This document shows, piece by piece, positions 1-12,300 of a stretch of DNA of 64,000 bases. The stretch comes from Geotrypetes seraphini (taxonomy: Eukaryota; Chordata; Amphibia; Gymnophiona; Dermophiidae), in the NCBI RefSeq assembly GCF_902459505.1, contig NC_047088.1, positions 28,514,730 through 28,578,729 of the forward strand, in the 5' to 3' direction. The position numbers and the translations under genes are program-made. Each line of letters opens with the position of its first letter. Within the stretch, counting starts at the first letter, position 1. The notes beneath the pieces are model-generated. The model was given only the letters and a program-made list of their open reading frames with translations, made no database searches and was not told the DNA's origin.

Positions 1-545
1 CTTTCAACTTTAGAGAGTGCCCTCTCATTCTCCCTACCTTGGAGAGAGTGAAAAACCTGTCCTTATCTACTAAGTCTATCCCCTTCAGTACCTTGAATGT
101 TTCAATCATGTCCCCTCTCAATCTCTGTTCGAGGGAGAAGAGGCCCAGTTTCTCTAATCTTTCGCTGTACGGCAGCTCTTCCAACCCCTTAATCATCTTA
201 GTTGCTCTTCTCTGGACCCTTTCATTTAGTACCGCGACCAGTGCTGTACACAGTACTCCAGGTGAGGGCGTACCATGGCCCGGTACAGTGGCATGATAAC
301 CTTCTCCAATCTGTTTGTGATCCCTTTTATCATTCCTAGCATTTTGCTCACCCTTTTTGCCGCCGCAGCACATTGCATGGACGGCATCATTGACTTGTCG
401 ATCAGAACTCCCAAGTCCCTTTCCTGAAAGGTCTCTCCAAGTACCACCCTAGACATCCTGTATTCGTGCATGAGATTTTGTTACCGACGTGCATCATTTT
501 ACACTTATCTATTTGTTTTACCTCCTCCAGGTCTGCATCCATAGC
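1..545 (-). mobile_element. CR1-like LINE, 3' end fragment
   Basis: Read on the - strand, this holds the C-terminal part of a chicken-repeat-type ORF2. The motifs QERDLGVLIDKSM, AAAAKRVSKMLGMIKG and [11 protein letters not shown] (about 471-226) are the typical end of the reverse transcriptase region, followed by the family's conserved tail ([16 protein letters not shown]-like, about 170-90). The copy runs off the left edge. It is 5'-truncated near 545 and carries several frame breaks, so it is dead. It matches the end of the longer copy at 11262-15440. Confidence 0.85.
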
Positions 546-552
546 ACAATCT

Positions 553-681
553 GTGGGCCTATTTTATCAAAACCAATGGTGTAGGCTGGCATGGTTAATG
601 CACCGAAGCCCATAGGATTTAATGGGCTTCAGGGCATTTGCCACACAACACCCGCTAGCACGGCTTCATAAAAGAGGACCT
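553..681. mobile_element. Short palindromic MITE-like repeat
   Basis: The ends are imperfect inverted repeats: GGGCCTATTTTATCAAAACC on the left, against the complement of a stretch ending TAAAAGAGGACC on the right. The centre is a hairpin built on GAAGCCCATA / AATGGGCTTC. No coding potential. It has the same general design (TTTTAT/TTTTACT ends, palindromic body) as the segments at 26770-26896 and 27735-27872. The superfamily is not determined. Confidence 0.55.
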
Positions 682-1394
682 ATGTGTTTTCTTACAGAGA
701 TTTCTGGATCCCCCACTAAAATCCATTATATTAAGTCCTCTGTCTAAGAACTGTTGCTCTTTTTATACTGAGCCAAAAACCTTAAAACTTTTTTTTTTTT
801 TTAATATACATTCATTTGTTCTTTTTGGAAAGATATATGGTGTACCATATGTAAAACTTTCCTTATCAATGCTGATGTTAATTATGCATATATTTTACAA
901 TGTATTCCTTTTACAGCTACTATGAACCAACATAAATGTTCTCAGATACTTTAATTTGATCTTAAAATAATCCTAGCTTCCTGGAAAGACATATCCAAAC
1001 ACAATATCAAATCTGTTGGACTTTGGTATGCGACACTTTTATAGATTGAAGCCTATTTTGCTAAAAAAAAATCTAATTGTTTAGCTAAATTTGATACAAA
1101 ATAGTCAGTTTTATCATCCTAATTACCCTATTGTCGTTACTGTATTGGGCTGTTCTCTTGTTAACTATGGTTGTTGCCTTACTTTCTAAGGGCTGATGTA
1201 CTTTTTATTTGCTTGTTTATAAATTGAATAAAAACACTAAGACTAAAAATTTATTTTTGTGGATTATTGTCCTTGAGCTTTATACTCTATACCAGTCTCT
1301 TAGCCTATCTGAGACCTAGATTTCAAATTGTATTGGTAAACTGCTGCCAAAGGACAAGTTAGCTCTGGAGGTGGTATTTTAACATTTTGTACTC
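682..1394. other. AT-rich spacer, nothing recognised
   Basis: About 700 bases of AT-rich sequence with short A and T runs. I see no open frame of note, no repeat family and no RNA gene. Confidence 0.5.
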
Positions 1395-2350
1395 CTGTGA
1401 CATTTAGATACTTTCAGGCCATGGGTCCCCAAATAGGATCCTTGAGGGCCATAGTCCTAGCCATTGAGCCTGTCTAGCTGGCTTACACGAACACCTCTGG
1501 AGTTCAAGCTAAGTTCACTTCTGATTTATCAGGCACTTGAGTGTAGGCTGTTTGGCCCTGTGGCGATCGGTGGGCTTTAGCAGATGCTGGCTGTGTTTCC
1601 CTCTCCCTGATGACGTGGGTGGATTTCTGGCAGTTTGTGGTCTGTCTGCCATGGACCAACTTGTAGCCCAAAGATCGCAGCTCTAAGATTTTTATACTTG
1701 CTAGTCTTCTCCAGTTTCCAGCTGAAGCAGACACCACCAGTACAGGACAGTGAGTATTGGCTATTACAGCCTATGGGAGATTCAGGGGAGAGGGGGTCTG
1801 AAAAGTGCTATTTTGGTGTTTTTTGAGGCTTGGTATAGGTTCACCCCACCTCCCCAAAACCACAATTTTTTAAACTTGGATGCAGCTCCCCAAGCTGTTT
1901 TTGGTGCCAAAAATGCTGCCAGGCAGCCATCTTGGATGCCCTGATATAAATTTAAAAAGCCTCTATCTGCCTCAAAACCCCTCAGTTTGAATTAAAATTG
2001 ATTAGGATGGACTCCTTCAGACTTTTCTACCCCTATATCATATAAGATTTGCACTGGATGGCTGACTGAGGAGTATACATGCACCACGTGCTACAGAGCA
2101 TGTAAGGTGAGGGCGGAAACCATGAGTTTAGCCTCTTTTGGTCCCTCTACTTCGTTGGTTTGCTTTTCAGGGAGAAAATACCTTCCAGAGCCCGTGGATG
2201 GTGATACTGAAACACATGTGTGAATGCCTCAGCCGAAGAGGAAACAATATAAGTCCCTGAAGGGGTCTTGGGGGCTTCCTGCTCAGGGCTTTACCCCTGA
2301 TTTTGCCTTCTCTCCCAGGGGTTTAAGTGGCATACATAGGTTTTGAAATT
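1395..2350 (+). repeat. Old dispersed repeat, unclassified
   Basis: This stretch shares ordered, diverged blocks with about 10690-11020. Both have a 'GTAGCCCAAA(G/A)ATC' block, then 'GGCTGAAGCA..', then 'ACAGTGAGTA' followed by a 'CCTATGGG(A)' block. Two dispersed copies with the same block order indicate an old interspersed element. No protein domain is readable. It may be the leading part of an old DIRS-like or DNA element, but I cannot place it. Confidence 0.35.
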
Positions 2351-3080
2351 ATTTTTCTTCAGTATAGATTCTACCACTAGATTGATATTGCAATTGTGGA
2401 GTGTGGAAGGCAGGAGATGACTGAATCTTATAAATTTTGCCTACTCTCTTTGGGGCAAACGAGACATGAAGTGGAGATTCCCAATTCTTTAAGATGGCTT
2501 CCTGCACAAGTTCATGGTGTGAAAGTTTTGGATAGTTTTGGGGGCAACTCTTTATAATCCAGAGCATCTCTTGAGTTTTGCATTAGGCTCTAGCTCGGCT
2601 TCTATTTTAATTGGAAGTGCCTGCCCCCTTTCTGTGATAAACTTTGGGGCTGTAATTTGTGCATGCAGAATTGTGTGTATAGATATGTCAGCATCATACT
2701 CTTCGATTTGGGTCCCTGACGCTCGAGAATGTTGTGGGAAAGGGAGTGCAAATTGCAGAAAGATGGCTTGAACGTCAACGTCCAGGAGAGCTGTGTTGAG
2801 TATTTGGTGAAGAACTGCGCGCTCCTAAGAAAGGGTCTTTTTCAACGCAGGTGTTGAACGCCTCTGATTGGTGCAAATGAGAGGCGTTCGTGGTTCTGAG
2901 ATTGTTGGCAGCAGTGGGTGGCTGAGCATTGCTGTGACTAGATCAAAGCTACACTCCTCTTGCATGGACGGCGCCGATATGGTAGACAGTACCAATGGCG
3001 CTAGGGGCGGCATTTGTACGGTAGGTGGTGTATATGGAAATAGGGACTTGTATATACTGCCTTTTGGCATTCTAAGCGAG
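2351..3080. other. Upstream flank of NKRF, nothing recognised
   Basis: Mixed-composition sequence between the old repeat and the NKRF promoter. Short open frames occur on both strands but show no domain or conservation signal. GC and CpG content rise from about 2,780 onward toward the promoter. Distal promoter elements could lie here. Confidence 0.4.
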
Positions 3081-3084
3081 TCTG

Positions 3085-3171
3085 GAAATTGACGCAACAG
3101 CCGACGTCAAAGCGCTTCCGGTTCCGGCGTCATTTGCGGCTACATGCCTGCGTTTGGCAGCGGCCGTAAAG
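3085..3171 (+). promoter_or_regulatory. TATA-less NKRF core promoter / 5' UTR
   Basis: This CpG-rich stretch just upstream of the NKRF start holds a CRE-like GACGTCA (3103-3109) and overlapping ETS-type sites in GCGCTTCCGGTTCCGG (about 3112-3127). A YY1-type AAGATGGCGG overlaps the start codon itself (3170-3179). No TATA box is visible. This combination is typical of housekeeping promoters. The transcription start site is not resolved; it may lie within this stretch. Confidence 0.6.
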
Positions 3172-3386
3172 ATGGCGGATGGTGCGCTGTGTCGCCGGAC
3201 GAGCGAGCCTCAGTCTCAGTCGCTCGACTCTCTGGAGCAGTGTCGGCAGTACCAGGAGAGCGACAAGCAGTGGAGGGCGCGAAAGCAGTTTATCGCCCGT
3301 CATCTGCCGAATTACCCCGGCTGGAAGCGGGACCAACTACTCGCCCTCTCCATGGTTTGGAGCAATCACGTCTTCATGGGCTGCCG
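3172..3386 (+). CDS. NKRF: NKRF exon 1 (N-terminal half of the XTBD)
   Basis: Codes residues 1-71 plus two bases of codon 72 (Arg). The donor is CCG|GTAAGAG, with GT at 3387-3388. The open frame extends upstream without a stop to a TTG near 3154, but no in-frame ATG precedes 3172. A competing upstream ATG at 3144 is in another frame and in a weak context (T at -3, C at +4). Confidence 0.88.
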
Positions 3387-6300
3387 GTAAGAGAAGCGAG
3401 AGAATCGAGGAAATCTAGTGATCCTGGGCAAATCGTTGGGGGAGGTACGAGCTTAGATTGTAGGGTCTCCGGGAAAGGAAAAGTGCCTTCTCTACCATTT
3501 GAGCTCAGGTACCTTCAGTTAACTTGCCTTGGCTGCTCCCCCTCACCTTATTGCATTACCTAGTCTCTCTCCCCCCTTCTTTCCCCTTCCCAGCCCTCAA
3601 GTTATCTAATGTCCTTGTGGTCCAGTAAAGTTTAGGTTGGTCAGCAGCATCATGACTAGCTGCCTTTAGCCAGCTCCTGGACATTTATTTATTTCGTTTT
3701 CATCAACATAATATACAGTTTGCCATAGTGTACACGTTTTTAGCCTAACTTGACACATACTAGGGATCTAATACCATTATACATAATATACAGTTTACAA
3801 GCTACAAGTTATATAGTTACAGTGCAAGATTTTTCAATACAAATTTTTATCCTAATGTGACATATACTGAGGATCTAGTACCAATTTACATAAGAATAGC
3901 CTTACTGGGTCAGACCAATGGTCTATCAAGCCCAGTAGCCCATTCTCACGGTGGCCAATCCAGGTCACTAGTACCTGGCCAAAACCCAAGGAGTAGCAAT
4001 ATTCCATGCTACCAATTCCAGGGCAAGCAGTGGCTTCCCCATGTCTTTCTCAATAACAGACTATGGACTTTTCCTCCAGGAACTTGTTCAAACCTTTCTT
4101 AAAACCAGCCATGCTATCCACTCTTACCACAACCTCTGGCAATGTGTTCCAGAGCTTATCTATTCTCTGAGTGAAAAAAATTTCCTCCTATTGGTTTTAA
4201 AAGTATTTCCCTGTAATTCGAGTGTCCCCTAGTCTTTATAATTTTTTGACAGAGTGAAAAATCGATTCACTTGTACATTCTACTCCACTTGGGATTTTGT
4301 AGACTTCAATCATATCTTCCTTCAGCTATCTCTTTTCCAAGCTGATGCCCTAACTGTTTTAGTTTTTCCTTATATGAGAGGAATTCCATCCCCTTCATCT
4401 TGATTGCTCTTTTTCTAACCTTTTCTAGTGCCACTATATCTTTCTTGAGATAAGGAGACCAGAATTGAACACAGTACTCCAGATGAGGTCACATCATGGA
4501 GTGATACAGGTGCATTATAACATTCATAATCTTGTTAAACTTCCCTTTTTTAATCATTCCCAGCATCCTGTTTGCTTTCTTGTCCGCCAGCGCCACATAT
4601 TGGGCAGAAGGTTTCATCGTATTGTCTACAATGATACCCAGATCTTTTTCTTGGGTGCTAATCCCCAAGGTGGACCCTAGCATCCAGAAACTGATTCAGG
4701 TTATTCTTCCCAATGTGCATCACTTTGCATTTGTCCATATTAAATTTAATCTGCCATTAGATGCCCAGCCTTCCAGTTTCTTAATGCAACATATACTGAG
4801 GATCTAGTACCATTATACATTTCTTTGTAATCCACATGCCGTAGGAAAGGGAGTTAGGTGATGAGGTATGTATTTATTGCTTTCCTAAAATTCAGGATTC
4901 CTTCAAGGGATCTGATTTGTGGGGGCAGTTGATTCCAAGTGGCTTGGTATGAAGTGGGAGTAGGAAGTAATTTTGACAGTTTGCAGTTAAAGGGAACAAC
5001 CACACCTGCTTCCTCTTATGTACAGTAATTTCCTTTGAGTGGGATTGCAGCAGAAGTAAAAGAACTTGCTTACCTGTAACAGCAATTCTCCATGGACACA
5101 TGATCTTCTAGTCACACGAGGTGATGTCACAGCCAACAGAATCGACCCGGAATATGGCAAGCTCTAGCAAAACTTTCTGTGCATATGTGCCTCTTTCCAG
5201 TCTTGCACCTACTGTATTACAGTTGTGTGGCTAGAAGATCTTGGAGAACTACCATTACAGATAAGCAACTTTCATTTCTCCATGGACAGAGATCTTCCTA
5301 GCCACACATGTGGTGATTCCCCATTGTTGAAGGTAGCAGTATAAAGAAATGTACATATATAGGGAAAGGGATTGGGATTTGTATACTGCCTTTTTGTAGT
5401 TATACAACCACATTCAAAGCAGTTTACCTACATTCATGCATTCTCATTTTCTCTCTCTCTGAAATTTATTTATTTATTCTATTAATGAATGAAACTGTTA
5501 CCTGAACTGGAGGAGGTGGAAGGTTGTCGCATTATAACACTGATTGGAGAACTGCTGACCCAAATTTGGAATGTTTTTGTGATGCTTGATCTAAGCAGTA
5601 ATGCCTGGTGAAAGTATGTGTTGATGACCAGGTTGCTCTTGTACAGATGTCACCCTGTGTAGCTCTCTGTAAATGAGCTGTGATATAAGGAGGCACAACT
5701 TGCGAGTTAGAAAGAGAATAACAATGTTTAGTACATTTTGCAATCCAAAGGGACATTGTTTTTTTAGAGATTGGTTTGCAATTGGAAGCTTCCATAAGAA
5801 ATAAACATTTGAGACAGTCTCGATGGAAAGTTGGTATGGTTAAGGCAAATTTCAACCGCTCTCTTACAATCCAAGGTATATAGCGACTCTTTTTGATCCG
5901 TGAAATGAGGTGGTGGATGAAATGTATGCAAGACAATAGTCTGGTTCAGATAATGGTGGGTTACAATCTTTGGAAGGAATCTTGGATGAGTGCATAAAAG
6001 TATCTTATTGTACAAAAGCTGAGTATATGGTACATAGTATACAGTCAAACCTCGGTTTGCAAGTAACGCGGTTTGCGAGTGTTTTGCAAGACGAGCAAAA
6101 CACTTCAGCAAACTGTGACTCGCAAAACGAGCATTGCCTCGATAAACGAGTCCTCCAAACCAGAGAAGAGTTAAAAGACGCATGCGCTGAATTTCCCAAC
6201 GTGGTAAAGTAAACTAAAGAAAAGTCGCATGCGTGCTTTCCCCTCACCTTCCCTTTGAAGCCCGCCTTCAAATTCTCAAGCCCTTCTTTTTGGTGGCCTC

Positions 6301-9300
6301 TGATTGGTAGAGAGCGTCTGTCCCTGGATGCTGGCGGTGCGGGTTGAAAGTGGCACAAATCAGCTCAGGGATCTGGGAAGGGGACGCCGGATCAACCTAC
6401 GTTTGAGCCAGGAAGAAAACCGACTGGGGCTGGCTTGTTGTTCCCCAGCCGCTGGCATTGGATGGATCCTGCTGGGAAGAAGACCGACTGGGGCTGGCTT
6501 GTTGTTCCCCAGCCGCTGGCATCAGATGGATCCTGCGCTGAAGGAGAGGGAACTAAGGCCTGAGATGGCGCGTGAGAGAATGGCTAATAAAGACAATAAG
6601 TGCACGAGGTGATCTGCACTGCTCCCACAGGCTGAGGGGTGAAGTGATTAGAGGCAGAGAATGGGCATGCAGAATGTGGGTTTCATTCCAGAGGAAATCA
6701 TACCAGAGCGCGATGGAGCGGGACTTTGGGGAGAGGCAGACTAGGAAATGGTGTGCAAGGATTACAGAGGAAATGATGACCCAAGGCAGAGTAGTAGGCG
6801 CAGTTAGCCTTACATTGGTTTGTGGAACGAAAAGTTATTGTTTCCATTATCTTCTATGGGGAAAGTTGCTTTGATATACGAGCACTTTGGATTACAAGCA
6901 TGCTTCTGGAATGAATTATGCTTGTAAACCAAGGTACCACTGTACTTGCAAGTCTTCAATTCTTCACGCTGATGTAATTGTGACCAAAAACAAAGTCTTC
7001 TGTAAAGGTTGACTGTAAAGGTTCTATGGGTTTACCCATGAGGGAGGTGAGAACCAAGTTCAGATACCAAGCAGGGGTTGGCGGTTTTAAAGGAGGATGT
7101 AGGCGAAGGAGATCTTTAGGAATCTTTTCACTCTGGGTGTTTCATCAAAGTGAAGTCATAGTGCTGCTAAATGAATGTGTATTGAGTTAAAAGAAAGTAT
7201 GATGACTTCAGATGTACCAAATAGTACCTCCAGAATTGGTGTAGTTTCTGCTGTTAACTGACATGGGGTATATCAATGAGTAAAGCGTGACTTGAACGAG
7301 TTCGAATTTGTAGATACTGCTCTAGGTGTTAGCAAAATTTGAAGTTTCAAGTTTATTATAAAATTTGATTAATCGCTAATTCCAAGTTCTAAGCGATGAA
7401 CAAATCAATAAAATTACAAAATTGGGGGGGGACAAACATTTACTAACAAAAAACTAAATCTTACAAAACATAATAAAGACTAATTTTATAAACATAATAA
7501 AACATGAGGAAAGAATAGGAAAAGAAATACAATCTGAATAATAGAAAAAAAGACAATTAAGGTTAAAAACAATAGGAAGGGAAAGAATCTCAAAAGATAT
7601 GAAGATAAAAGCATTGGCTGAGAGAAAACATGTGTAGAGTTTACCTCGGAAGGAGAAGCCAAGCAGCCAGGTGAAGAGAAAGAAGGTGCAGATATAGTAA
7701 GAGTCCTTCCTCTTGTGTAAGTAAATTCAGATCTTCCAGTAGGAATCTCGAGGGTTGATGAGCCAAGACCAGAAGAGTCGAGAACCATGCTTGGCGCAGC
7801 TAGTAAGGAGCTATTAATATCATATGCACGTTGCCCTGTAAAGTATTGGCAATCTGTGAAAATGGAGGGAAATCATACGCTAGCATTCTTGCCCATGACA
7901 GTTGGAAGGCATTTTCTGCTTCTCTGATTGGACTATAAAACTTTGTGCAGTATCTGACGCATTTGTGATTCAGTGGGGGTGTTAATAGATCTATCTGAGG
8001 AGAGCCCTGTTTGCAAAACAGGGAACGAACGAATAGACGTGCTCTTGATTGACCACTCGTGTTAAGCCAGTTGTCAACTGAGCTTGCCTGCTAATATATT
8101 TGGATGGCCTGGTGGATAGGGCATCACTAGTCAGGATCTCATTGTGAACTTCCATATTAAGACTGCCTCTACGCAGAGGTGTTCTGAACCCATTCCTCCC
8201 TGCTTGTTTACATATTACTACATCTAGTCTAGTGCAATAGGTATATCATTCTGGACGGATGGGTAATATTCCCATGCTCACGAGCCATGCAGAAGTAATC
8301 CACTTCAGCTTTTGAATCCCTCCTTCACTAGAGGGCTCTACTGTGCCCTTTAGTTTTTCCTTTTGCATGAAAGCCAAAAGTCTTTCCGATCTGCTCATTT
8401 ATTTTTTTCCTTCGTTTTTGGTCTTTTTTTGTGTGTTTTTTGACATATTCTGGTACTCAGAGCTCCCTTTAATCGAGGCGCCAGCTCTGCCTGCATGGAG
8501 GAGAAGCATAGTGAGGGTGAGAGGCGCCTGGGGCAGTGTTGCCCCTCCCCCCGCCCATATGCGCATGCCTCTTCCCTTACTCCGTATCTCTAATTTCCCT
8601 GGCGTGAGCAGTATCACGAACTTGCTGTCCATATTGGCTTTGACTCTCCCTCTGACATCATTTCCTAGGCACGAGATCTGGAAGTGACATCAGAGGGAGA
8701 GCAGCAGGTTGCATTTGCTTGTGGGAGTGGAGAGGAGGACTGGTGCCGGTGCTCCCACCAAGACGGCGCCCGAGGTGGACCACTCCTCCATTACACAACT
8801 GCCTGTTGGCTGGCCTGCAGAAACTTTTTGGTGGGAGAAGGGAGAAATGATAGAGGCATTTAAATACCTATGTGGTGTAAATGCGTTTGAGTCTAGTCTA
8901 TTTCATTTGAAAGGAAGCTCTGGAATGAGAGGGCATAGGATGAAGTTAAGAGGTGATAGACTCAGGAGTCATCTAAGGAAATACTTTTTTACAGAAAGGG
9001 TGATAGATGTGGAAAAGTCTCCCGGCAGAAGTGGTGGAAACAGAGTGTGGAAGAGATAATGGTTACTGCAGATGGGCAGACTAGATGGGCCATTTGGCCT
9101 TTATCTGCCATCATGTTTCTAAGTAATCTTAGGCCTCACTGTGACCTACTGCAGTAGTTTCCTTAAGCCATGGCTAATGACATCAGAAACACTGTCTGAT
9201 CAAAGCAATGTTTTCTAGTGCTAAACTATTTCTACTTAATAATGATGAATTTGACGGTGGCTTAAAAGATGTTTAGATACATTGAGATTTTCTTACAGCC

Positions 9301-12300
9301 TTCCCCCAATCTATACCTTTTTGAAAAGCTGTATCTCAGAATTCCTTTGGCAGCTCTGTGGTCAGTATGGTTATACCTTTTGTTCCAGCTTCACGTCATA
9401 TAAAAGAAAACTTAATGTCTTAATTTAGAAGATTGAATCCGCTTGGTTCCTGTGACTGAGCCTTGTTAAGACACTTCTAGGTATTACTCTGACAAATGAG
9501 TAGGAAAATGTTTGCAAGCTACTTTATATAAAATATGCTTGCATAAGGTACTGCTGTGGTTGTAACATTTGTGACCACATCCAATATTCTTTAAGAAGGT
9601 TGACATAAATATGAGCAATCATAGCATTATTAGTTTTGTTTTATTGTTTTAAAAGCATTTGTTAAACACAAACCAATGAACAAGTGACTTTATAATGGCT
9701 TAAAAATTTATTGGTTCCAATAGTGTATTTGATTACTTTCAAAACAGGTATGGTGAGCAACTTATGCAAAACATTCTGCAGATGGCTGAAGGAATTGATA
9801 TTGGTGAGATACCCTCGTATGAACTAGTCCTTGGTGCTAAGGGGACAAAACGGCAGAGCCCAACAGATACTGGTGAGTACAGATCTGCTTTATATCTTTC
9901 TCATTTTGTGCAAATTGTTCTGGTCCATTGTGCAGGAATTCTATCTGATTCTAGAGCAGTAGTTCTCATTCTTGGTTTAGGGAATCATTGAGCCAGTCAG
10001 GTTTTCTGGGTGTTCTCGAAAAGTATGTGCAATATATCTGTGTACACTGGCTGTTTTTTGAGGGTAATTTAGAAATCATTTTCCTCATGTGGAGCAGCAT
10101 GAAGGTACAGATGCATTATAACACATAAAAACCCATGCATAGGATGTACACACACATCTACACCTTTCTTTTTTGCAGATGTAAATTGGTACATGAGAAT
10201 TTGTGTATGACAGGGACTGGTTCTGGGTGCCTGTATTGTTTTTATAGAATGAGCACTTTGACATAGGCCTCTCTTGTAGAATTGCATCTTTAAGCAGAGA
10301 TACGTCATACTTTTGGATGTATCCACATCCTGGATACAACACATTTAACTGTTATCACTGAGAAACAGGAGTAGGTTCATGAACTATAATGTTAATTCTG
10401 TTACATAAATACAGGAGTCAGTATGTTAAATGATCAATCCATGCTTGTGAACTGTTGCAGAAGGATGGCAATTATATCTATCAGCTCCTCCCCCTTCAAC
10501 AGTGGAGTATAGTGCCCTCTTCAGTTTATCCTTTTGCAAGCGAACTGAGAAGATGTGTTCTGCTATGTTCCCTTCAGTTTTTATTGTTTTCAGATATTTT
10601 TCTTCCGTTTCATGAGGCCTTGGTGCCAAGAAGATCCCATATTTGGGGCTACTCTATCTGGGAGAGGATGCGGACTCTGTAGGGGGTGGGCTGCAGCTCA
10701 CAGGGAAACCCCTAGGTGTACCTGTTGAGCCAGCTGCTTTCTAATTTAGTAGAAGCTTGAACACAGGGTGTGTGAATCCAGCTGCTTTTTTAATCTCCCT
10801 TTACCCCCTCTTGCATCACATAGAATTGTGGGGTTGAAGTCCTCAGTCAGTGTCTGTTCGACTGGTAGCCCAAAAATCTCCAGTTGTGGCTTGATTCCAA
10901 CAAGGATTTGAGACGGTATCTTCCATTCAGACAGGCTGAAGCAAAGCTGACCCAGGCAGCACAGCACAGTGAGTACAGCCCATTATTCCCTATGGGGAAA
11001 ATTGAGGAGGGTCAGAAGAAGTCATTTTTGACATCTTTCTGCAACAGTTTGCATTGAGCACAAATTGATCACCTAATGTATAGAAAGATTATTTAGGTAA
11101 GAACCAAATCTTTCACTATCGTTGCATCCTGAAGTTTGATTAGCATTTGGAAGATCAAAAAATAAAATGCTGGTGCCCTCTGTGTGATACTGTTCAAGTA
11201 ATACCAAATATGAATACTTTTTAGCTAACAGGAGCATGGCTGTAACATTAGTAAATTTATTCATAAGAACATATGAACATAAGAAATGCCTCCGCTGGGT
11301 CAGACCTGAGGTCCATTGCGCCCAGCAGTCCGCTCACGCGGCGGCCCATCAGGTCCAGGACCTGTGTAATCTTTTATCTATACCCCTCTATCCCCTTTTC
11401 CAGCAGGAAATTGTCCAATCCTTTCTTAAACCCCAGTACCGTTCACTGCCCTATAACATCCTCTGGAAGCGCATTCCAGGTGTCCACCACACGTTGGGTA
11501 AAGAAGAACTTCCTAGCATTCGTTTTGAATCTGTCCCCTTTCAACTTTTCCGAATGCCCTCTTGTTTTTTTATTTTCTGAAAGTTTGAAGAATCTGTCCC
11601 TCTCTACTATCTCTATGCCCTTCATGATCTTGTAAGTCTCTATCATATCCCCTCTAAGTCTTCTCTTCTCCAGGGAAAAGAGACCCAGTTTCTCCAATCT
11701 CTCAGCGTATGAAAGGCTTTCCATCCCCTTAATCAGTCGTGTCGCTCTCCTCTGAACTCTCTCGAGTAATGCCATATCCTTCTTAAGATATGGTGACCAA
11801 TACTGGACGCAGTACTCAAGATGCGGACGCAGGATAACTTCTTTTGTTCTTGTTGTAATACCCTTCTTGATTATACCCAGCATTCTATTTGCTCTCTTAG
11901 CGGCCGCTGCGCACTGTGCCGTCGGCTTCATTGTCATGTCCACCATTACCCCCAAGTCCCTTTCTTGGGTACTCTCATTCAATAACATCCTCTCCCATCG
12001 TATAGCTGTGCCTCGGGTTTCTGATTCCCACATGCAATACTTTACACTTCTCAACATTGAACTTCATCTGCCATCTCTCTGCCCATTCCACTAATTTGTC
12101 CAAGTCCCTTTACAATTTTTCGCAGTCCTCCTTTGTCCGAGCTCCACTAAATAGTTTGGTGTCGTCCGCAAATTTTATTATCTCACTCTTTGTTCCTGTT
12201 TCTAGATTATTTATGAATATATTAAATAGCAGCGGCCCGAGCACTGAGCCCTGCGGAACACCACTCGTGACCTTCCTCCAGTCTGAGTAGTGTCCCTTCA

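Larger units (their letters stand above)
5058..8330 (-). mobile_element. Old DIRS-type retrotransposon remnant (divergent family), fragmented
   Basis: Treated as a fossil. The left terminal region (about 5060-5340) keeps a diverged version of the DIRS terminal repeat (TTACCTGTAACAG.. / CTCCATGGACA, mirrored nearby). Tyrosine-recombinase-like parts are recognisable on the - strand at about 5,530-6,040 ([26 protein letters not shown]) and 6,945-7,330 ([16 protein letters not shown]). A part downstream of the RNase H domain is at about 7,600-8,000 ([18 protein letters not shown]). It is interrupted by a Tigger-like element (6042-6942) and by a LINE/SINE tail near 7345-7480. It has many breaks and looks much older than elements A, B and C. 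Confidence 0.7.

Noticed and set aside
3144-3563. 139-codon frame starting at the upstream ATG, reading into intron 1
   Set aside because: It runs through the exon 1 donor. After splicing it would stop two codons into exon 2. It is at most an upstream ORF, not a gene.
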